DNA of 64,000 nt, from assembly GCA_022749295.1 (NCBI GenBank), contig CP062007.1, positions 2,232,001-2,296,000 on the forward strand. Reading direction: 5' to 3'. Source of the DNA: Flavobacteriaceae bacterium GSB9 (GTDB lineage: Bacteria > Bacteroidota > Bacteroidia > Flavobacteriales > Flavobacteriaceae). The notes under the pieces are model-generated. The model searched no databases. It was given only the letters and a program-made list of their open reading frames with translations, and was not told the DNA's origin. Every line of letters starts with the position of its first letter. Position 1 is the first letter of the stretch. Of this stretch, positions 53,083 through 61,479 are shown piece by piece. Position numbers and translations under genes: made by a program.

Positions 53083-53724
53083 TTATCGCGTTTTTAACCA
53101 ACCAGTAATACTTAAACGTTCGGTATTTACGGGCTTTACTTCGTGTTCAATAATTTGGCTCTCAAAGATAACAACCCGTCCTGGGAACGGATAAATTTCC
53201 TTTTTGCTTTCCTCCCCATTGTCATTAAAATAAAGTACCAATTCGCCGCCATTTTCAGGCTGCCAATCCTCCTCGTTTAAATAACAAACTAACGACAATT
53301 TTCGTCGGTCATCATTCTGAAACGTATCGATATGCCGCTTGTAAAACGTTCCTTTTGGATACAGTGCATAATGAAACTCCTTTTGCAAAATACCCAAAAA
53401 GCAAGTGCGGTTTAAGTAGTCTATCAAGTTATTTATTTTATTAAAAAACAACTGTTCGACGGTGTTGGCCTTACGCTCGTCCATCCACAAAATAAAGTCG
53501 CCACGAATAGATCTTTCAATGGTTTCATTAACACGGTTGCCAATTGCCGCCTTCTTAAAAGCATCTTCTTGATGTTTTAAAAGTAGCATTTGCCTTAATT
53601 GGGCAACCTCATCGGGAGCTAAGAAATGCTCAACAATACTATACTGTTGGCTCCCTATATCTGCAATAATTTGCTCATAAATAGGGTTTTCTTCAAAACC
53701 TACAGATTCAAAAAGCGGGTTCAT
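53083..53724 (-). CDS. 2-oxoglutarate/Fe(II)-dependent oxygenase (prolyl 4-hydroxylase-like)
   Basis: A 213-residue cytosolic dioxygenase. The iron triad is HxD in YKRHIDTFQNDD and a distal His in ESQIIEHEVKPV; the 2-oxoglutarate-binding Arg is in ERLSITGW. The core NGGELVLYFND and FPGRVVIFES are typical of the P4Hc/2OG-FeII_Oxy_3 group. Its substrate could be a protein side chain or a small molecule. It has its own promoter, divergent from the QueD/PTPS gene. Confidence 0.88.
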   Translation of the reverse strand: MNPLFESVGFEENPIYEQIIADIGSQQYSIVEHFLAPDEVAQLRQMLLLKHQEDAFKKAAIGNRVNETIERSIRGDFILWMDERKANTVEQLFFNKINNLIDYLNRTCFLGILQKEFHYALYPKGTFYKRHIDTFQNDDRRKLSLVCYLNEEDWQPENGGELVLYFNDNGEESKKEIYPFPGRVVIFESQIIEHEVKPVNTERLSITGWLKTR

Positions 53725-53771
53725 ACATTCAAAAACAAAACACTATAAATTATAATTGAATAAAAAGTCCG

Positions 53772-53779
53772 CAAATGTA
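53772..53779 (-). promoter_or_regulatory. -7 element of the 2OG oxygenase gene
   Basis: TACATTTG on the minus strand fits TANNTTTG, 48 bases ahead of the start codon. Confidence 0.45.
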
Positions 53780-53810
53780 ATCTAAAAATCGATTGGTAAA
53801 ACAAAATGAA

Positions 53811-53818
53811 TATCTTTG
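53811..53818 (+). promoter_or_regulatory. -7 element of the QueD/PTPS gene
   Basis: TATCTTTG fits TANNTTTG, 20 bases ahead of the ATG, with a TTG 15 bases upstream. Confidence 0.5.
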
Positions 53819-53837
53819 TATAAATTTTTAATTCCCT

Positions 53838-54293
53838 ATGGGCAACAATATCCGTATCACCAAAAAATTCGATTTTGAAACCGGCCACGCCCTTTATGGC
53901 TACGACGGAAAATGCAAAAATGTACACGGCCACAGCTACAAACTTTTTGTTACCGTAATTGGCAAACCTATAACCGACAAATCGAATGTAAAATATGGTA
54001 TGGTAATCGATTTTGGCGACCTCAAAAAAATTGTAAAAGAAGAAATTGTAAACGTTTTTGACCACGCCACCGTGTTTAATAAAAACACCCCCCATATCGA
54101 GTTGGCCAACGAACTTGAAAGCCGCGGACACAATGTGCTTTTAGTCGATTACCAGCCCACTAGCGAGATGATGGTGATTGATTTTGCAAAAAAAATCAGC
54201 CGACGTTTGCCACCACAAATTAGCCTCCACAGCTTAAAACTTCAAGAAACCGAAAGTTCGTTTGCCGAATGGTTTTCGTACGATAACATTTAG
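53838..54293 (+). CDS. queD: 6-carboxytetrahydropterin synthase / 6-pyruvoyltetrahydropterin synthase family
   Basis: A 151-residue cytosolic enzyme. Zinc ligands are the His of FETGHALYGY and the two of NVHGHSYKL; the catalytic Cys is in GKCKNVHGH, five residues before the His pair as in QueD. The late Glu is in LQETESSFAEW. QueD acts in queuosine synthesis and PTPS in biopterin synthesis; CxxxHGH favours QueD. Other queuosine genes are not in the window. The symbol is therefore probable, not certain. Confidence 0.85.
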   Translation: MGNNIRITKKFDFETGHALYGYDGKCKNVHGHSYKLFVTVIGKPITDKSNVKYGMVIDFGDLKKIVKEEIVNVFDHATVFNKNTPHIELANELESRGHNVLLVDYQPTSEMMVIDFAKKISRRLPPQISLHSLKLQETESSFAEWFSYDNI

Positions 54294-54309
54294 AGCGTTA
54301 CCTTTCAGG

Positions 54310-54379
54310 TCGGGCTTTACATTACAAGTCCGCACTCGTACCTCGCTTTCGGGCTTTTCATTGCAATCCCTAACGCACT
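54310..54379. repeat. Two degenerate direct repeats in the queD-lpxH gap
   Basis: TCGGGCTTTACATTACAAG (54310) recurs as TCGGGCTTTTCATTGCAAT (54349), each followed by TCC and CGCACT-like sequence, 39 bases apart. GC content is higher than in other gaps and no gene is visible. Probably decayed copies of a short intergenic repeat. Confidence 0.5.
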
Positions 54380-54478
54380 TATTTGCGGTGTACTTTGCTT
54401 TACCAATGGTCGGAACCTCCACAAAAATTAGGAGACCCCACATTCCTACCTTAGCTGGAATTATTTTATATTTACCAC

Positions 54479-55231
54479 ATGCAAATTCCAGAAGGAAAAA
54501 AAATATACTTTGCTTCCGATAACCATTTGGGCGCTCCAACAGCCGAGGCCTCACGCCCTCGTGAAAAAAAATTTGTAACCTGGCTGGACGAGATTAAGCA
54601 CGATGCCGCTGCCATTTTTTTACTTGGCGATTTGTTCGATTTCTGGATGGAATTTAAAACCGTTGTGCCTCGTGGTTTTACGCGTACCCTTGGTAAACTA
54701 GCCGAAATTAGCGATTCTGGCATTCCCATTTACTATTTTGTTGGCAACCACGACCTTTGGATGAATGGCTATTTTGAAGAAGAACTTAATATTCCCGTTT
54801 ACCACAAACCAAAGGAATTCACTTTCAATAACAAAACCTTTTTTATTGGGCACGGCGATGGTTTAGGGCCAGGCGACAAAGGTTATAAACGCATGAAAAA
54901 GGTATTTACCAACCCCTTTTGCAAATGGCTGTTCCGTTGGTTGCACCCCGATTTGGGTGTTCGTATGGCACAATACCTCTCGGTAAAAAACAAACTTATC
55001 TCGGGAGATGAAGACGCCAAATTTCTAGGTAAAGACAACGAATGGCTTGTACATTATTGCAAACGCAAACTAGAGGATAGGCACCGCGATTATTTTGTGT
55101 TTGGCCACCGCCATTTACCTTTAAATATAGACCTCAACGAAGACTCTAAATATATTAATCTAGGCGACTGGATTTCCTATTATACCTACGGCGTTTTTGA
55201 TGGAAACAAGATGGAATTAAAAGAGTATTAA
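54479..55231 (+). CDS. lpxH: UDP-2,3-diacylglucosamine diphosphatase (LpxH-like metallophosphatase)
   Basis: A 250-residue calcineurin-type phosphoesterase that makes lipid X in lipid A synthesis, at the inner face of the membrane. Metal-binding motifs in order: ASDNHLGAP, LLGDLFDFW, VGNHDLWM, FIGHGDGLG and VFGHRHLPL. Bacteroidota LpxH proteins usually have DNH rather than DxH at the first motif, as here. It overlaps the convergent MFS gene by 4 bases at the stop codons. Confidence 0.9.
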   Translation: MQIPEGKKIYFASDNHLGAPTAEASRPREKKFVTWLDEIKHDAAAIFLLGDLFDFWMEFKTVVPRGFTRTLGKLAEISDSGIPIYYFVGNHDLWMNGYFEEELNIPVYHKPKEFTFNNKTFFIGHGDGLGPGDKGYKRMKKVFTNPFCKWLFRWLHPDLGVRMAQYLSVKNKLISGDEDAKFLGKDNEWLVHYCKRKLEDRHRDYFVFGHRHLPLNIDLNEDSKYINLGDWISYYTYGVFDGNKMELKEY

Positions 55232-56496
55232 GTTGCGCTTTCGCTCGCTTCGATATCATCGGTTAAATCTAAATTTCTCAGCGTTGGATTTTTAATTCCA
55301 ATAGCTGTGACAGTAATTAATGTCATTGTACCACCAAAGACCACAGCAGCTACAGGACCTATTAATTTTGCGGCCAATCCACTTTCAAAAGCACCTAATT
55401 CGTTAGAAGACCCAACAAACATCGAGTTTACTGCCGACACCCTTCCGCGCATATCATCGGGCGTTTTTAACTGTAAAATAGTTTGTCTGATTACCATTGA
55501 AACACCATCGGTAGCACCGCTTAAAAACAAGGCCGCCACACTCACCCAAAACATATTGGAAAGACCAAAGGCAATAATGCAAATACCGAACCCGAAAATG
55601 GTAGCCAACAATTTTTTTCCAGCATTTTTGCTAACAGGCAAATATGTTGTCATAAACATACTAAATATGCTTCCCAACGAAATGGAAGCATTCAATACTC
55701 CAAATCCTTTAGACCCCACTTCTAAAATGTCTTGGGCAAAAACTGACAAAAGTGCTACTGTGCCACCAAATAAAACAGCTATCATATCCAATGTTAAGGC
55801 GCCTAAAATGGCTTTATCACTAAACACAAAACGCACCCCTACCTTTAAACTTTCCTTTACGGGCTCTCCAATTTTAGGATTTAGAATTGGTTTTTTCTTT
55901 ATAAAAAAAGTGAGTACAAAAGATAAGGCCACAAGAACAAAAATCATACACAAAGTTTTTGGAACCCCAATCCAATGAATTGAAAAACCACCCAGAAGCG
56001 CCCCTAAAACAGCGGCTGCTTTCCAGGTACTTGTGCTCCATGTAGCAGCATTAGGATAAATTTTCTTGGGAACAATCAACGCCACCAAGGAAAAAATAGT
56101 AGGACCAAAAAAAGAACGTAAAAACCCTCCAAAAAAAACAAATGCATAAATAGCATACAATATAGTGTTTGTGTCCCAATTGGCTATGAGCCTGTCCCAT
56201 GTTAAAAAAAACAGACCCAAACTAATTAACGAAAATGCAGCAATACAAATAGCCAACAAATTTCGCTTTTCTTTTTGGTCTACGATATGGCCAGCAAACA
56301 AGGCCATGGTAAAAGCAGGTATAATTTCCATCAAACCGATTAGACCTAAATACAGTGGGTCTTTGGTTAAACTATATACCTCCCATTCTATAACAATAAA
56401 TTGCATAGACCACCCAAAAACCAATACAAAGCGCACTAGTAAAAAAATATTGAACTCTTTAATCCTGAGTGCCGCATAAGGATCTGTTTTAGCCAT
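55228..56496 (-). CDS. MFS transporter
   Basis: A 422-residue inner-membrane protein with 12 predicted helices. It belongs to the EntS/enterobactin-exporter-like MFS group by the start (LRIKEFNIFLLVRFVLVFG), VDQKEKRNLLAI after helix 2 and DMRGRVSAVNSMFVGSSNELG near the centre of the second half. Its substrate is unknown. It is the last gene of the minus-strand run osmC-recJ-MFS, 4 bases after recJ. Confidence 0.88.
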   Translation of the reverse strand: MAKTDPYAALRIKEFNIFLLVRFVLVFGWSMQFIVIEWEVYSLTKDPLYLGLIGLMEIIPAFTMALFAGHIVDQKEKRNLLAICIAAFSLISLGLFFLTWDRLIANWDTNTILYAIYAFVFFGGFLRSFFGPTIFSLVALIVPKKIYPNAATWSTSTWKAAAVLGALLGGFSIHWIGVPKTLCMIFVLVALSFVLTFFIKKKPILNPKIGEPVKESLKVGVRFVFSDKAILGALTLDMIAVLFGGTVALLSVFAQDILEVGSKGFGVLNASISLGSIFSMFMTTYLPVSKNAGKKLLATIFGFGICIIAFGLSNMFWVSVAALFLSGATDGVSMVIRQTILQLKTPDDMRGRVSAVNSMFVGSSNELGAFESGLAAKLIGPVAAVVFGGTMTLITVTAIGIKNPTLRNLDLTDDIEASESAT

Positions 56497-56500
56497 AGCA

Positions 56501-58195
56501 TTAAGCTTTAATATCTCTTAGTTTCAATTGTAAACTTACATTACCCTGCCATTCATTTTCATCTATGGAATACACGGCCTTAAACAATTTTCCATTTGAA
56601 ATGGTATCAAATTTATCACCCATGCTGAAACCAATACAAACAAATCTACTTGAAGAATTAGGTTGAGTGGCCGTTAACCTTAAATGTGTTTTATCTGCTC
56701 CCACACACTTTCCGTAGCCTGTATCAACTAAGTTATCGGTCATAAAAACAGGCGTCATATTACTTGGACCGTAAGGGGCAAACTGTTTTAATATTCTGTA
56801 GAATTTTGGGGTAATATTGCCTAAATCAATCCGTGTGTCGATGTTAATTTCTGGGGTGAGTAAACATCTATCGATAGTTTTTGAAACCACATCTTCAAAA
56901 GCTTGTTTAAAAGCATCATAATTTTTTTCTTCCATGGTTAATCCAGCAGCGTATTTGTGCCCACCAAATTGTTCAATGTGCTCTTTGCATGCTTCCAAGG
57001 CGTTGTAAACATCAAACCCTCTTACAGACCGTGCTGAAGCCGCTAATTTATTTCCGCTTTTAGTAAAAACCAAAGTGGGCCTGTAATACGTTTCAGTTAA
57101 CCGAGATGCCACAATACCTATAACGCCTTTATGCCACTCAGGGTGATACACTACGGTGGTTATTCTGTTTTGCTCATTTAATTCTTCAATTTGCTGTAGT
57201 GCTTCTTCAGTAATTTGTTTGTCGGTTTCGCGTCTTTCTAAATTGTAGTTATTTATGTCTTCAGCATATTTTTCTGCCAGTTTTGGTTCTTCTTCAGCCA
57301 ACAAGCTTACCGCATAATTGCCGTGCTCCATTCGGCCAGCTGCATTTATACGTGGTGCCACTATAAAAACCACATCGGTAATCGTAAGTTCTGTTTTTTC
57401 AACCTTATCTAAAATAGCTTTAATGCCTGGTCTAGGATTGCTATTTATAACTTTTAGGCCAAAATAAGCCAACACACGGTTTTCTCCATCAACAGGAACA
57501 ATATCGGCACCAATGGCCGTTGCTACCAAATCGAGATATTCAGTTAAATCGGCTGCCGTTTTGCCTTCTTTAGAAGCTAATGCCTGAATGAGTTTAAAAC
57601 CCACCCCACAGCCACAAAGTTCTTTGTAGGGGTAGTTGCAATCTTCTCTTTTAGGATCTAAAACTGCCTCGGCTTGGGGTATTTCATCGCCTGGGCGGTG
57701 GTGATCGCAAATAATAAAATCAATGCCGAGTTTTTTGGCGTGAGCTACTTTTTCAACCGATTTTATACCACAATCGAGTGCAATAATCAGTGAAAAATCA
57801 TTCTCCAGCGCAAAGTTAATGCCCTTATACGAGATACCATAACCCTCGTCGTACCTATTGGGAATGTATGTGTAGACTAAATTGTGTTTTGTTTTTAAAT
57901 ACGTAGACATTAATGCCACGGCCGTTGTACCATCTACATCGTAATCGCCATAAACCAATATATTTTCTTTATTGGCAAAGGCTTTTTCAATTCGGGCCAC
58001 GGCTTTATCCATATCTTTCATCAAGAAAGGATCGTGAAGGTATTTTAGCTTGGGTCTAAAAAACTGTTTAGCCTCCTCGAATGTTTCAATACCCCGTTGC
58101 AACAGCAAGGTGGCAATATTTTCATCAACATCGAGTGCCTTTTGAAGCGATTTTATCTTTTCTGGCTTTGGCTGTGGTTTAATAGTCCAACGCAT
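56501..58195 (-). CDS. recJ: Single-stranded-DNA-specific exonuclease RecJ
   Basis: A 564-residue 5'-3' exonuclease in recombination and repair. DHH-family motifs: VYGDYDVDGTTAVALM, CGIKS, ICDHHRPGDE, and a DHHA1 domain with GVIGIVASRL and KLAASARSVRG. The C-terminal OB-like domain (about 455-564) completes the RecJ core. It starts 15 bases after the OsmC-family gene. Confidence 0.96.
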   Translation of the reverse strand: MRWTIKPQPKPEKIKSLQKALDVDENIATLLLQRGIETFEEAKQFFRPKLKYLHDPFLMKDMDKAVARIEKAFANKENILVYGDYDVDGTTAVALMSTYLKTKHNLVYTYIPNRYDEGYGISYKGINFALENDFSLIIALDCGIKSVEKVAHAKKLGIDFIICDHHRPGDEIPQAEAVLDPKREDCNYPYKELCGCGVGFKLIQALASKEGKTAADLTEYLDLVATAIGADIVPVDGENRVLAYFGLKVINSNPRPGIKAILDKVEKTELTITDVVFIVAPRINAAGRMEHGNYAVSLLAEEEPKLAEKYAEDINNYNLERRETDKQITEEALQQIEELNEQNRITTVVYHPEWHKGVIGIVASRLTETYYRPTLVFTKSGNKLAASARSVRGFDVYNALEACKEHIEQFGGHKYAAGLTMEEKNYDAFKQAFEDVVSKTIDRCLLTPEINIDTRIDLGNITPKFYRILKQFAPYGPSNMTPVFMTDNLVDTGYGKCVGADKTHLRLTATQPNSSSRFVCIGFSMGDKFDTISNGKLFKAVYSIDENEWQGNVSLQLKLRDIKA

Positions 58196-58210
58196 ACAAA
58201 CGATTTAAGG

Positions 58211-58657
58211 CTACTGTACAGGAAAAAAGTCTACGTTATCATAATGAAAATGCGTTTGTACATCCAATTCTGAAAACTGGCGGAACATTTCCATAACGCC
58301 ACAGTACTTTTCTATGGATAAATCGACTGCACGTTGTAATTTTTTTTCGTTTAAATTTTCACCGTAGAAATAAAAATGCATACTTACCTTATCGTAATAT
58401 TTAGGGTGTTCTTCGGTTAAATGGGCTTCAATTTCAATATTAAAATTTTCAACCTCCAATTTCATCTTTTTTATTAAAGCGGCTACATCGAGCCCAGAAC
58501 ATCCGGCCAACCCAGAAAGCATTAAGGCTTTTGGCCTGTAACCTTCGCCTTTACCTCCGTTTTCCTCTCCTGCATCTATAAATAAGTTGTGCCCAGAAGG
58601 GTTTGTACTTTCAAACCTCATGTCTCCCAACCACTTTGTTGAAACTTTAACTGCCAT
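58211..58657 (-). CDS. OsmC-family peroxiredoxin-like protein
   Basis: A 148-residue cytosolic protein of the OsmC/Ohr superfamily, which reduces organic hydroperoxides with paired Cys. The first Cys is in LSGLAGCSGLDVAAL and the second in SIEKYCGVMEMF, in family positions. It is the first gene of osmC-recJ-MFS, divergent from an AhpD-like gene that may share the oxidative-stress theme. Confidence 0.9.
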   Translation of the reverse strand: MAVKVSTKWLGDMRFESTNPSGHNLFIDAGEENGGKGEGYRPKALMLSGLAGCSGLDVAALIKKMKLEVENFNIEIEAHLTEEHPKYYDKVSMHFYFYGENLNEKKLQRAVDLSIEKYCGVMEMFRQFSELDVQTHFHYDNVDFFPVQ

Positions 58658-58715
58658 GTTTTTAAACTATTTTTCGTTACTTGTAGTTGTCAAAAATACT
58701 ACAAAATTCATAACT

Positions 58716-59306
58716 ATGCCTTTAGTAATGCCTTTATCTGCCGATCATGATTTGGAAACCAAGAAATTAGCTAGATTTTTCAATGAAACCTTAGGATTTT
58801 GCCCCAATTCGGTACTTACCATGCAACATCGCCCCGCCATTAGCAAGGCGTTTATTAATTTGAACAAGGCCGTAATGGCCAATGAAGGGCGGCTAACCTC
58901 GGCATTAAAGCGGATGATTGCTTGGGTGAGCAGTAACGCTACAGGCTGCAGGTATTGCCAAGCGCATGCTATTCGAGCTGCCGAACGTTACGGCGCTGAA
59001 CAGGAACAGTTGGATAATATTTGGGACTACCGTACCCATCCTGCCTTTAACGAAGCCGAACGGGTTGCTTTAGATTTTAGTCTCGCCGCCAGCCAAGTGC
59101 CCAGTGCTATTGATGAGGATTTAAAAAAACGCCTCTATGAACATTGGAATGAAGGCGAGATTGTTGAAATGATGGGTGTAATTTCGCTATTTGGTTATTT
59201 AAACCGTTGGAACGACAGTATGGCCACCGCCATTGAAGCTGGAGCGATTGAAAGTGGTAAGAAATATTTGGGTAAACATGGTTGGGAACGGGGAAAGCAT
59301 GGTTAG
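58716..59306 (+). CDS. Carboxymuconolactone decarboxylase/AhpD-like protein
   Basis: A 196-residue protein with the CxxC-H motif TGCRYCQAHAIRAAE of AhpD-type thiol proteins, inside the all-helical CMD fold. The frame is open further upstream, but the ATG at 58716 (MPLVMPLSADHD) gives the normal N-terminus and avoids overlapping osmC. Such proteins remove peroxides or act as thiol-disulfide relays. It is divergent from osmC with a 58-base gap. Confidence 0.88.
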   Translation: MPLVMPLSADHDLETKKLARFFNETLGFCPNSVLTMQHRPAISKAFINLNKAVMANEGRLTSALKRMIAWVSSNATGCRYCQAHAIRAAERYGAEQEQLDNIWDYRTHPAFNEAERVALDFSLAASQVPSAIDEDLKKRLYEHWNEGEIVEMMGVISLFGYLNRWNDSMATAIEAGAIESGKKYLGKHGWERGKHG

Positions 59307-59311
59307 GCTAT

Positions 59312-59339
59312 CGTCATTCTGAACTTGATTCAGAATCTC
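59312..59339 (+). repeat. Dispersed intergenic hairpin element
   Basis: Begins CGTCATTCTGAACTTG and ends GAATCTC, with a CTGAA/TTCAG stem; 26 of 28 positions match the element at 24113-24140 on the other strand. Confidence 0.6.
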
Positions 59340-59375
59340 ATAATGTTGTAAGGTTTTGAACAACCTGTTTATCAA

Positions 59376-59418
59376 ATAAAAAAAGGGACAAAAAAATTAA
59401 CGTCTAAAATTGTCCCTT
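59376..59418 (-). terminator. Hairpin terminator on the minus strand
   Basis: AAGGGACAA (59383-59391) and TTGTCCCTT (59410-59418), with a T-run on the minus-strand 3' side. It probably ends the transcript of the UDG/HopJ genes, about 350 bases beyond the UDG stop. Confidence 0.55.
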
Positions 59419-59565
59419 AATTTCAACGCAAACACTGACACTTTCGGAGTTTCACTTGACCTAAAAAAACCTGATTTTCAAAAAATTACACAACCAAGTC
59501 TTTGTTCTTTTAGTAAGCAACATTCGTAGCTAAATTGTAGAGCTAATTTTTAAGACAGGTTTACT

Positions 59566-59757
59566 ATGGAATATATCATCATATCCGGGACATTCATTCT
59601 TTTAAGGACAATAATAATAGAAATCGCAAAATCAAAAAGAATTTCTCAATTCAAAAAAACTAAAAATTCAAAAATCGAATCAATTGGTAATTACGAAAAG
59701 AAATCAAAAACCACACATCTCTATTTTCCTTTTTGGAAGAAAAAAGATGATGACTGA
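59566..59757 (+). CDS. Hypothetical 63-residue protein
   Basis: MEYIIISGTFILLRTIIIE gives one hydrophobic N-terminal segment, then a Lys-rich region and the end YFPFWKKKDDD. No family is recognised. It is antisense to the probable 3' tail of the UDG/HopJ transcript, ends 8 bases before the UDG stop, and has no clear promoter. It may be real or a chance frame. Confidence 0.35.
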   Translation: MEYIIISGTFILLRTIIIEIAKSKRISQFKKTKNSKIESIGNYEKKSKTTHLYFPFWKKKDDD

Positions 59758-59765
59758 AAGTAAGC

Positions 59766-60335
59766 TTATTTTAATTCTTTTATTCTCTTTCTTAAATCCG
59801 GCAAAACCTCAACCTCAAACCACGGGTTTTTAGACAACCAAAACCGGTTTCGGGGTGACGGATGTGGCAAAGGCAAATATTTTGGCAAATATTCCCTGTA
59901 GTTTTTTACGGTTTCTGTGAGTGTTTTTTTCGCTGCTTTTCCCAAATAGTAGTTTTGGGCGTACATCCCAATTAACAGCACTAACTCCACTTGGTTCATC
60001 TCGTCAAATAAAGTTTGGTGCCACTCAGGCGCACACTCGGGGCGTGGTGGCAAATCGCCACTTTTACCTTTTCCGGGGTAACAAAACCCCATGGGAATGA
60101 TGGCAAAATTTTCGGGATTATAAAATTCTTCCGCAGAAACATCTAACCATTTTCGAAGTTGTTTGCCACTAGCATCATCCCACGGAACACCCGATTCGTG
60201 CACCTTAATCCCTGGTGCTTGCCCCACAATTACAATTTTTGATTTGGTATGTGCAGACACCACAGGGCGTGGCCCAAGTGGTAAATGGGCTTTACAAATA
60301 GTGCATTGTTTTATGTTTTTAAGTAGTTGTTGCAT
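59766..60335 (-). CDS. Uracil-DNA glycosylase family protein
   Basis: A 189-residue member of the broad UDG superfamily: active-site block VGQAPGIKVHESGVPWDDAS and the C-terminal HPSPRNRFWL motif with its catalytic His. Two Cys near the start (CTICKAH, preceded by another Cys) are visible, but the four-Cys cluster of family-4 enzymes is not complete. It likely removes uracil or damaged bases from DNA. It lies 55 bases after the HopJ gene on the same strand. Confidence 0.85.
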   Translation of the reverse strand: MQQLLKNIKQCTICKAHLPLGPRPVVSAHTKSKIVIVGQAPGIKVHESGVPWDDASGKQLRKWLDVSAEEFYNPENFAIIPMGFCYPGKGKSGDLPPRPECAPEWHQTLFDEMNQVELVLLIGMYAQNYYLGKAAKKTLTETVKNYREYLPKYLPLPHPSPRNRFWLSKNPWFEVEVLPDLRKRIKELK

Positions 60336-60390
60336 CGATTAACACGTTGTCGATACATCACGGTTATAACGCAACACTCGAACAGACGTT

Positions 60391-60735
60391 TTACTTTTTC
60401 TTTAAGGGAACAGCTTCAAAAGACAAACCTCCAAAACCCGTTTTCATAAAATTACGAATATTTTGGTGGCCTTCACCGTTGGGGTCTTTTAAAACATCTT
60501 TAAAATAAAACTGTCCGAAACAGGCCAAGGCATCATCTTTAGATAAATCTTGTAACTTGGCAAAAGCTAATATTTTGCACGACCCTGAATTTTCTCCTGC
60601 TTTATTTTGAAGCGTTCCGTTTTTAAAAGCTGCGGGAGTGAATTCATAATTTTCATCTATTACAGCCATCGTTTCTGAAAATTCGATAGCTTGAGGTGTT
60701 TCCTTTAGTTTATTTTTAAATGTAGTAATAGTCAT
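60391..60735 (-). CDS. HopJ type III effector-family protein
   Basis: A 114-residue cytosolic protein matching the HopJ family: FSETMAVIDENYEFTPAAF, GTLQNKAGENSGSCKIL, LACFGQFYFKDVL and HQNIRNFMKTG. The name comes from a Pseudomonas effector, but members are widespread in free-living bacteria and no secretion system is nearby. The role is unknown. It lies 66 bases after rsmI and may be cotranscribed. Confidence 0.9.
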   Translation of the reverse strand: MTITTFKNKLKETPQAIEFSETMAVIDENYEFTPAAFKNGTLQNKAGENSGSCKILAFAKLQDLSKDDALACFGQFYFKDVLKDPNGEGHQNIRNFMKTGFGGLSFEAVPLKKK

Positions 60736-60801
60736 TTTTAAAATTTAAATTTTTAAAATTGTAGTTGATGAGCCACTAAAAAAACAGGTTAAGAAAAACT
60801 T

Positions 60802-61476
60802 TCACTTATTCGTTCCTGCAACAACAATCACTATTTCGCCTTTTGGAGGTTTGTTAGTATAATGCTCCAAGACGTCGCGTGCTGTGCCGCGGATAGTTTC
60901 TTCGTATAGTTTTGTGAGTTCTCGTGATACCGATACTTGGCGGTCTTCACCAAAATACTCGCAAAAGTGGCCTAAGGTTTTAATTAATTTATGCGGACTT
61001 TCATAAAAAATCATGGTTCGAGGTTCTTGCGCCAAAAGCAAAAGTCGGGTTTGGCGGCCTTTTTTAACGGGTAAAAAGCCCTCAAACACAAACTTGTCGT
61101 TTGGTAGCCCAGAATTCACCAAAGCGGGCACAAAGGCCGTAGCACCTGGCAAACACTCAATTTCAATATTGTTTTCTACACAGGCGCGGCTTAATAAAAA
61201 TCCGGGATCTGAAATTGCTGGGGTTCCCGCATCACTTATTAAGGCTAACGTGGTTCCTGCTTTTAATTTCTGTACCAATACATCAACCGTTTTATGCTCG
61301 TTGTGCATGTGGTGCGATTGCATAGGGGTTGAAATTTCAAAATGTTTTAGCAATTTACCAGAGGTTCGGGTGTCTTCGGCCAAGATTAAATCGGCTTCCC
61401 TTAATACATCTATGGCTCTAAAAGTAATATCTTTTAAATTGCCTATTGGCGTAGGCACAATATAGAGTTTCCCCAT
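60802..61476 (-). CDS. rsmI: 16S rRNA (cytidine-1402-2'-O)-methyltransferase
   Basis: A 224-residue SAM-dependent tetrapyrrole-methylase-fold enzyme that 2'-O-methylates C1402 in the ribosomal decoding site. Motifs: YIVPTPIGNLKDITFRA, ILAEDTRTSGKLL, LISDAGTPAISDPGF and CLPGATAFVPALVNSGLP. The start is canonical. At 224 residues it lacks the extra C-terminal part of longer RsmI proteins. It follows a hypothetical gene by 3 bases. Confidence 0.95.
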   Translation of the reverse strand: MGKLYIVPTPIGNLKDITFRAIDVLREADLILAEDTRTSGKLLKHFEISTPMQSHHMHNEHKTVDVLVQKLKAGTTLALISDAGTPAISDPGFLLSRACVENNIEIECLPGATAFVPALVNSGLPNDKFVFEGFLPVKKGRQTRLLLLAQEPRTMIFYESPHKLIKTLGHFCEYFGEDRQVSVSRELTKLYEETIRGTARDVLEHYTNKPPKGEIVIVVAGTNK

Positions 61477-61479
61477 GTT

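Noticed and set aside
53721-54131. Minus-strand frame of 136 codons overlapping the QueD/PTPS gene
   Set aside because: It is antisense to the conserved zinc-site coding region and has no family features.
55307-55978. Plus-strand frame of 223 codons within the MFS gene
   Set aside because: Antisense to a clear MFS transporter; the translation is Pro/Thr/Lys-rich without a domain.
58587-58715. Extended N-terminus of the AhpD-like protein
   Set aside because: The extra residues overlap the divergent osmC coding sequence and its start; the ATG at 58716 matches the family's usual beginning.
60391-60735. HopJ as a sign of a type III secretion system or pathogenicity
   Set aside because: The family occurs widely in free-living bacteria and no secretion genes are present; the name is historical.
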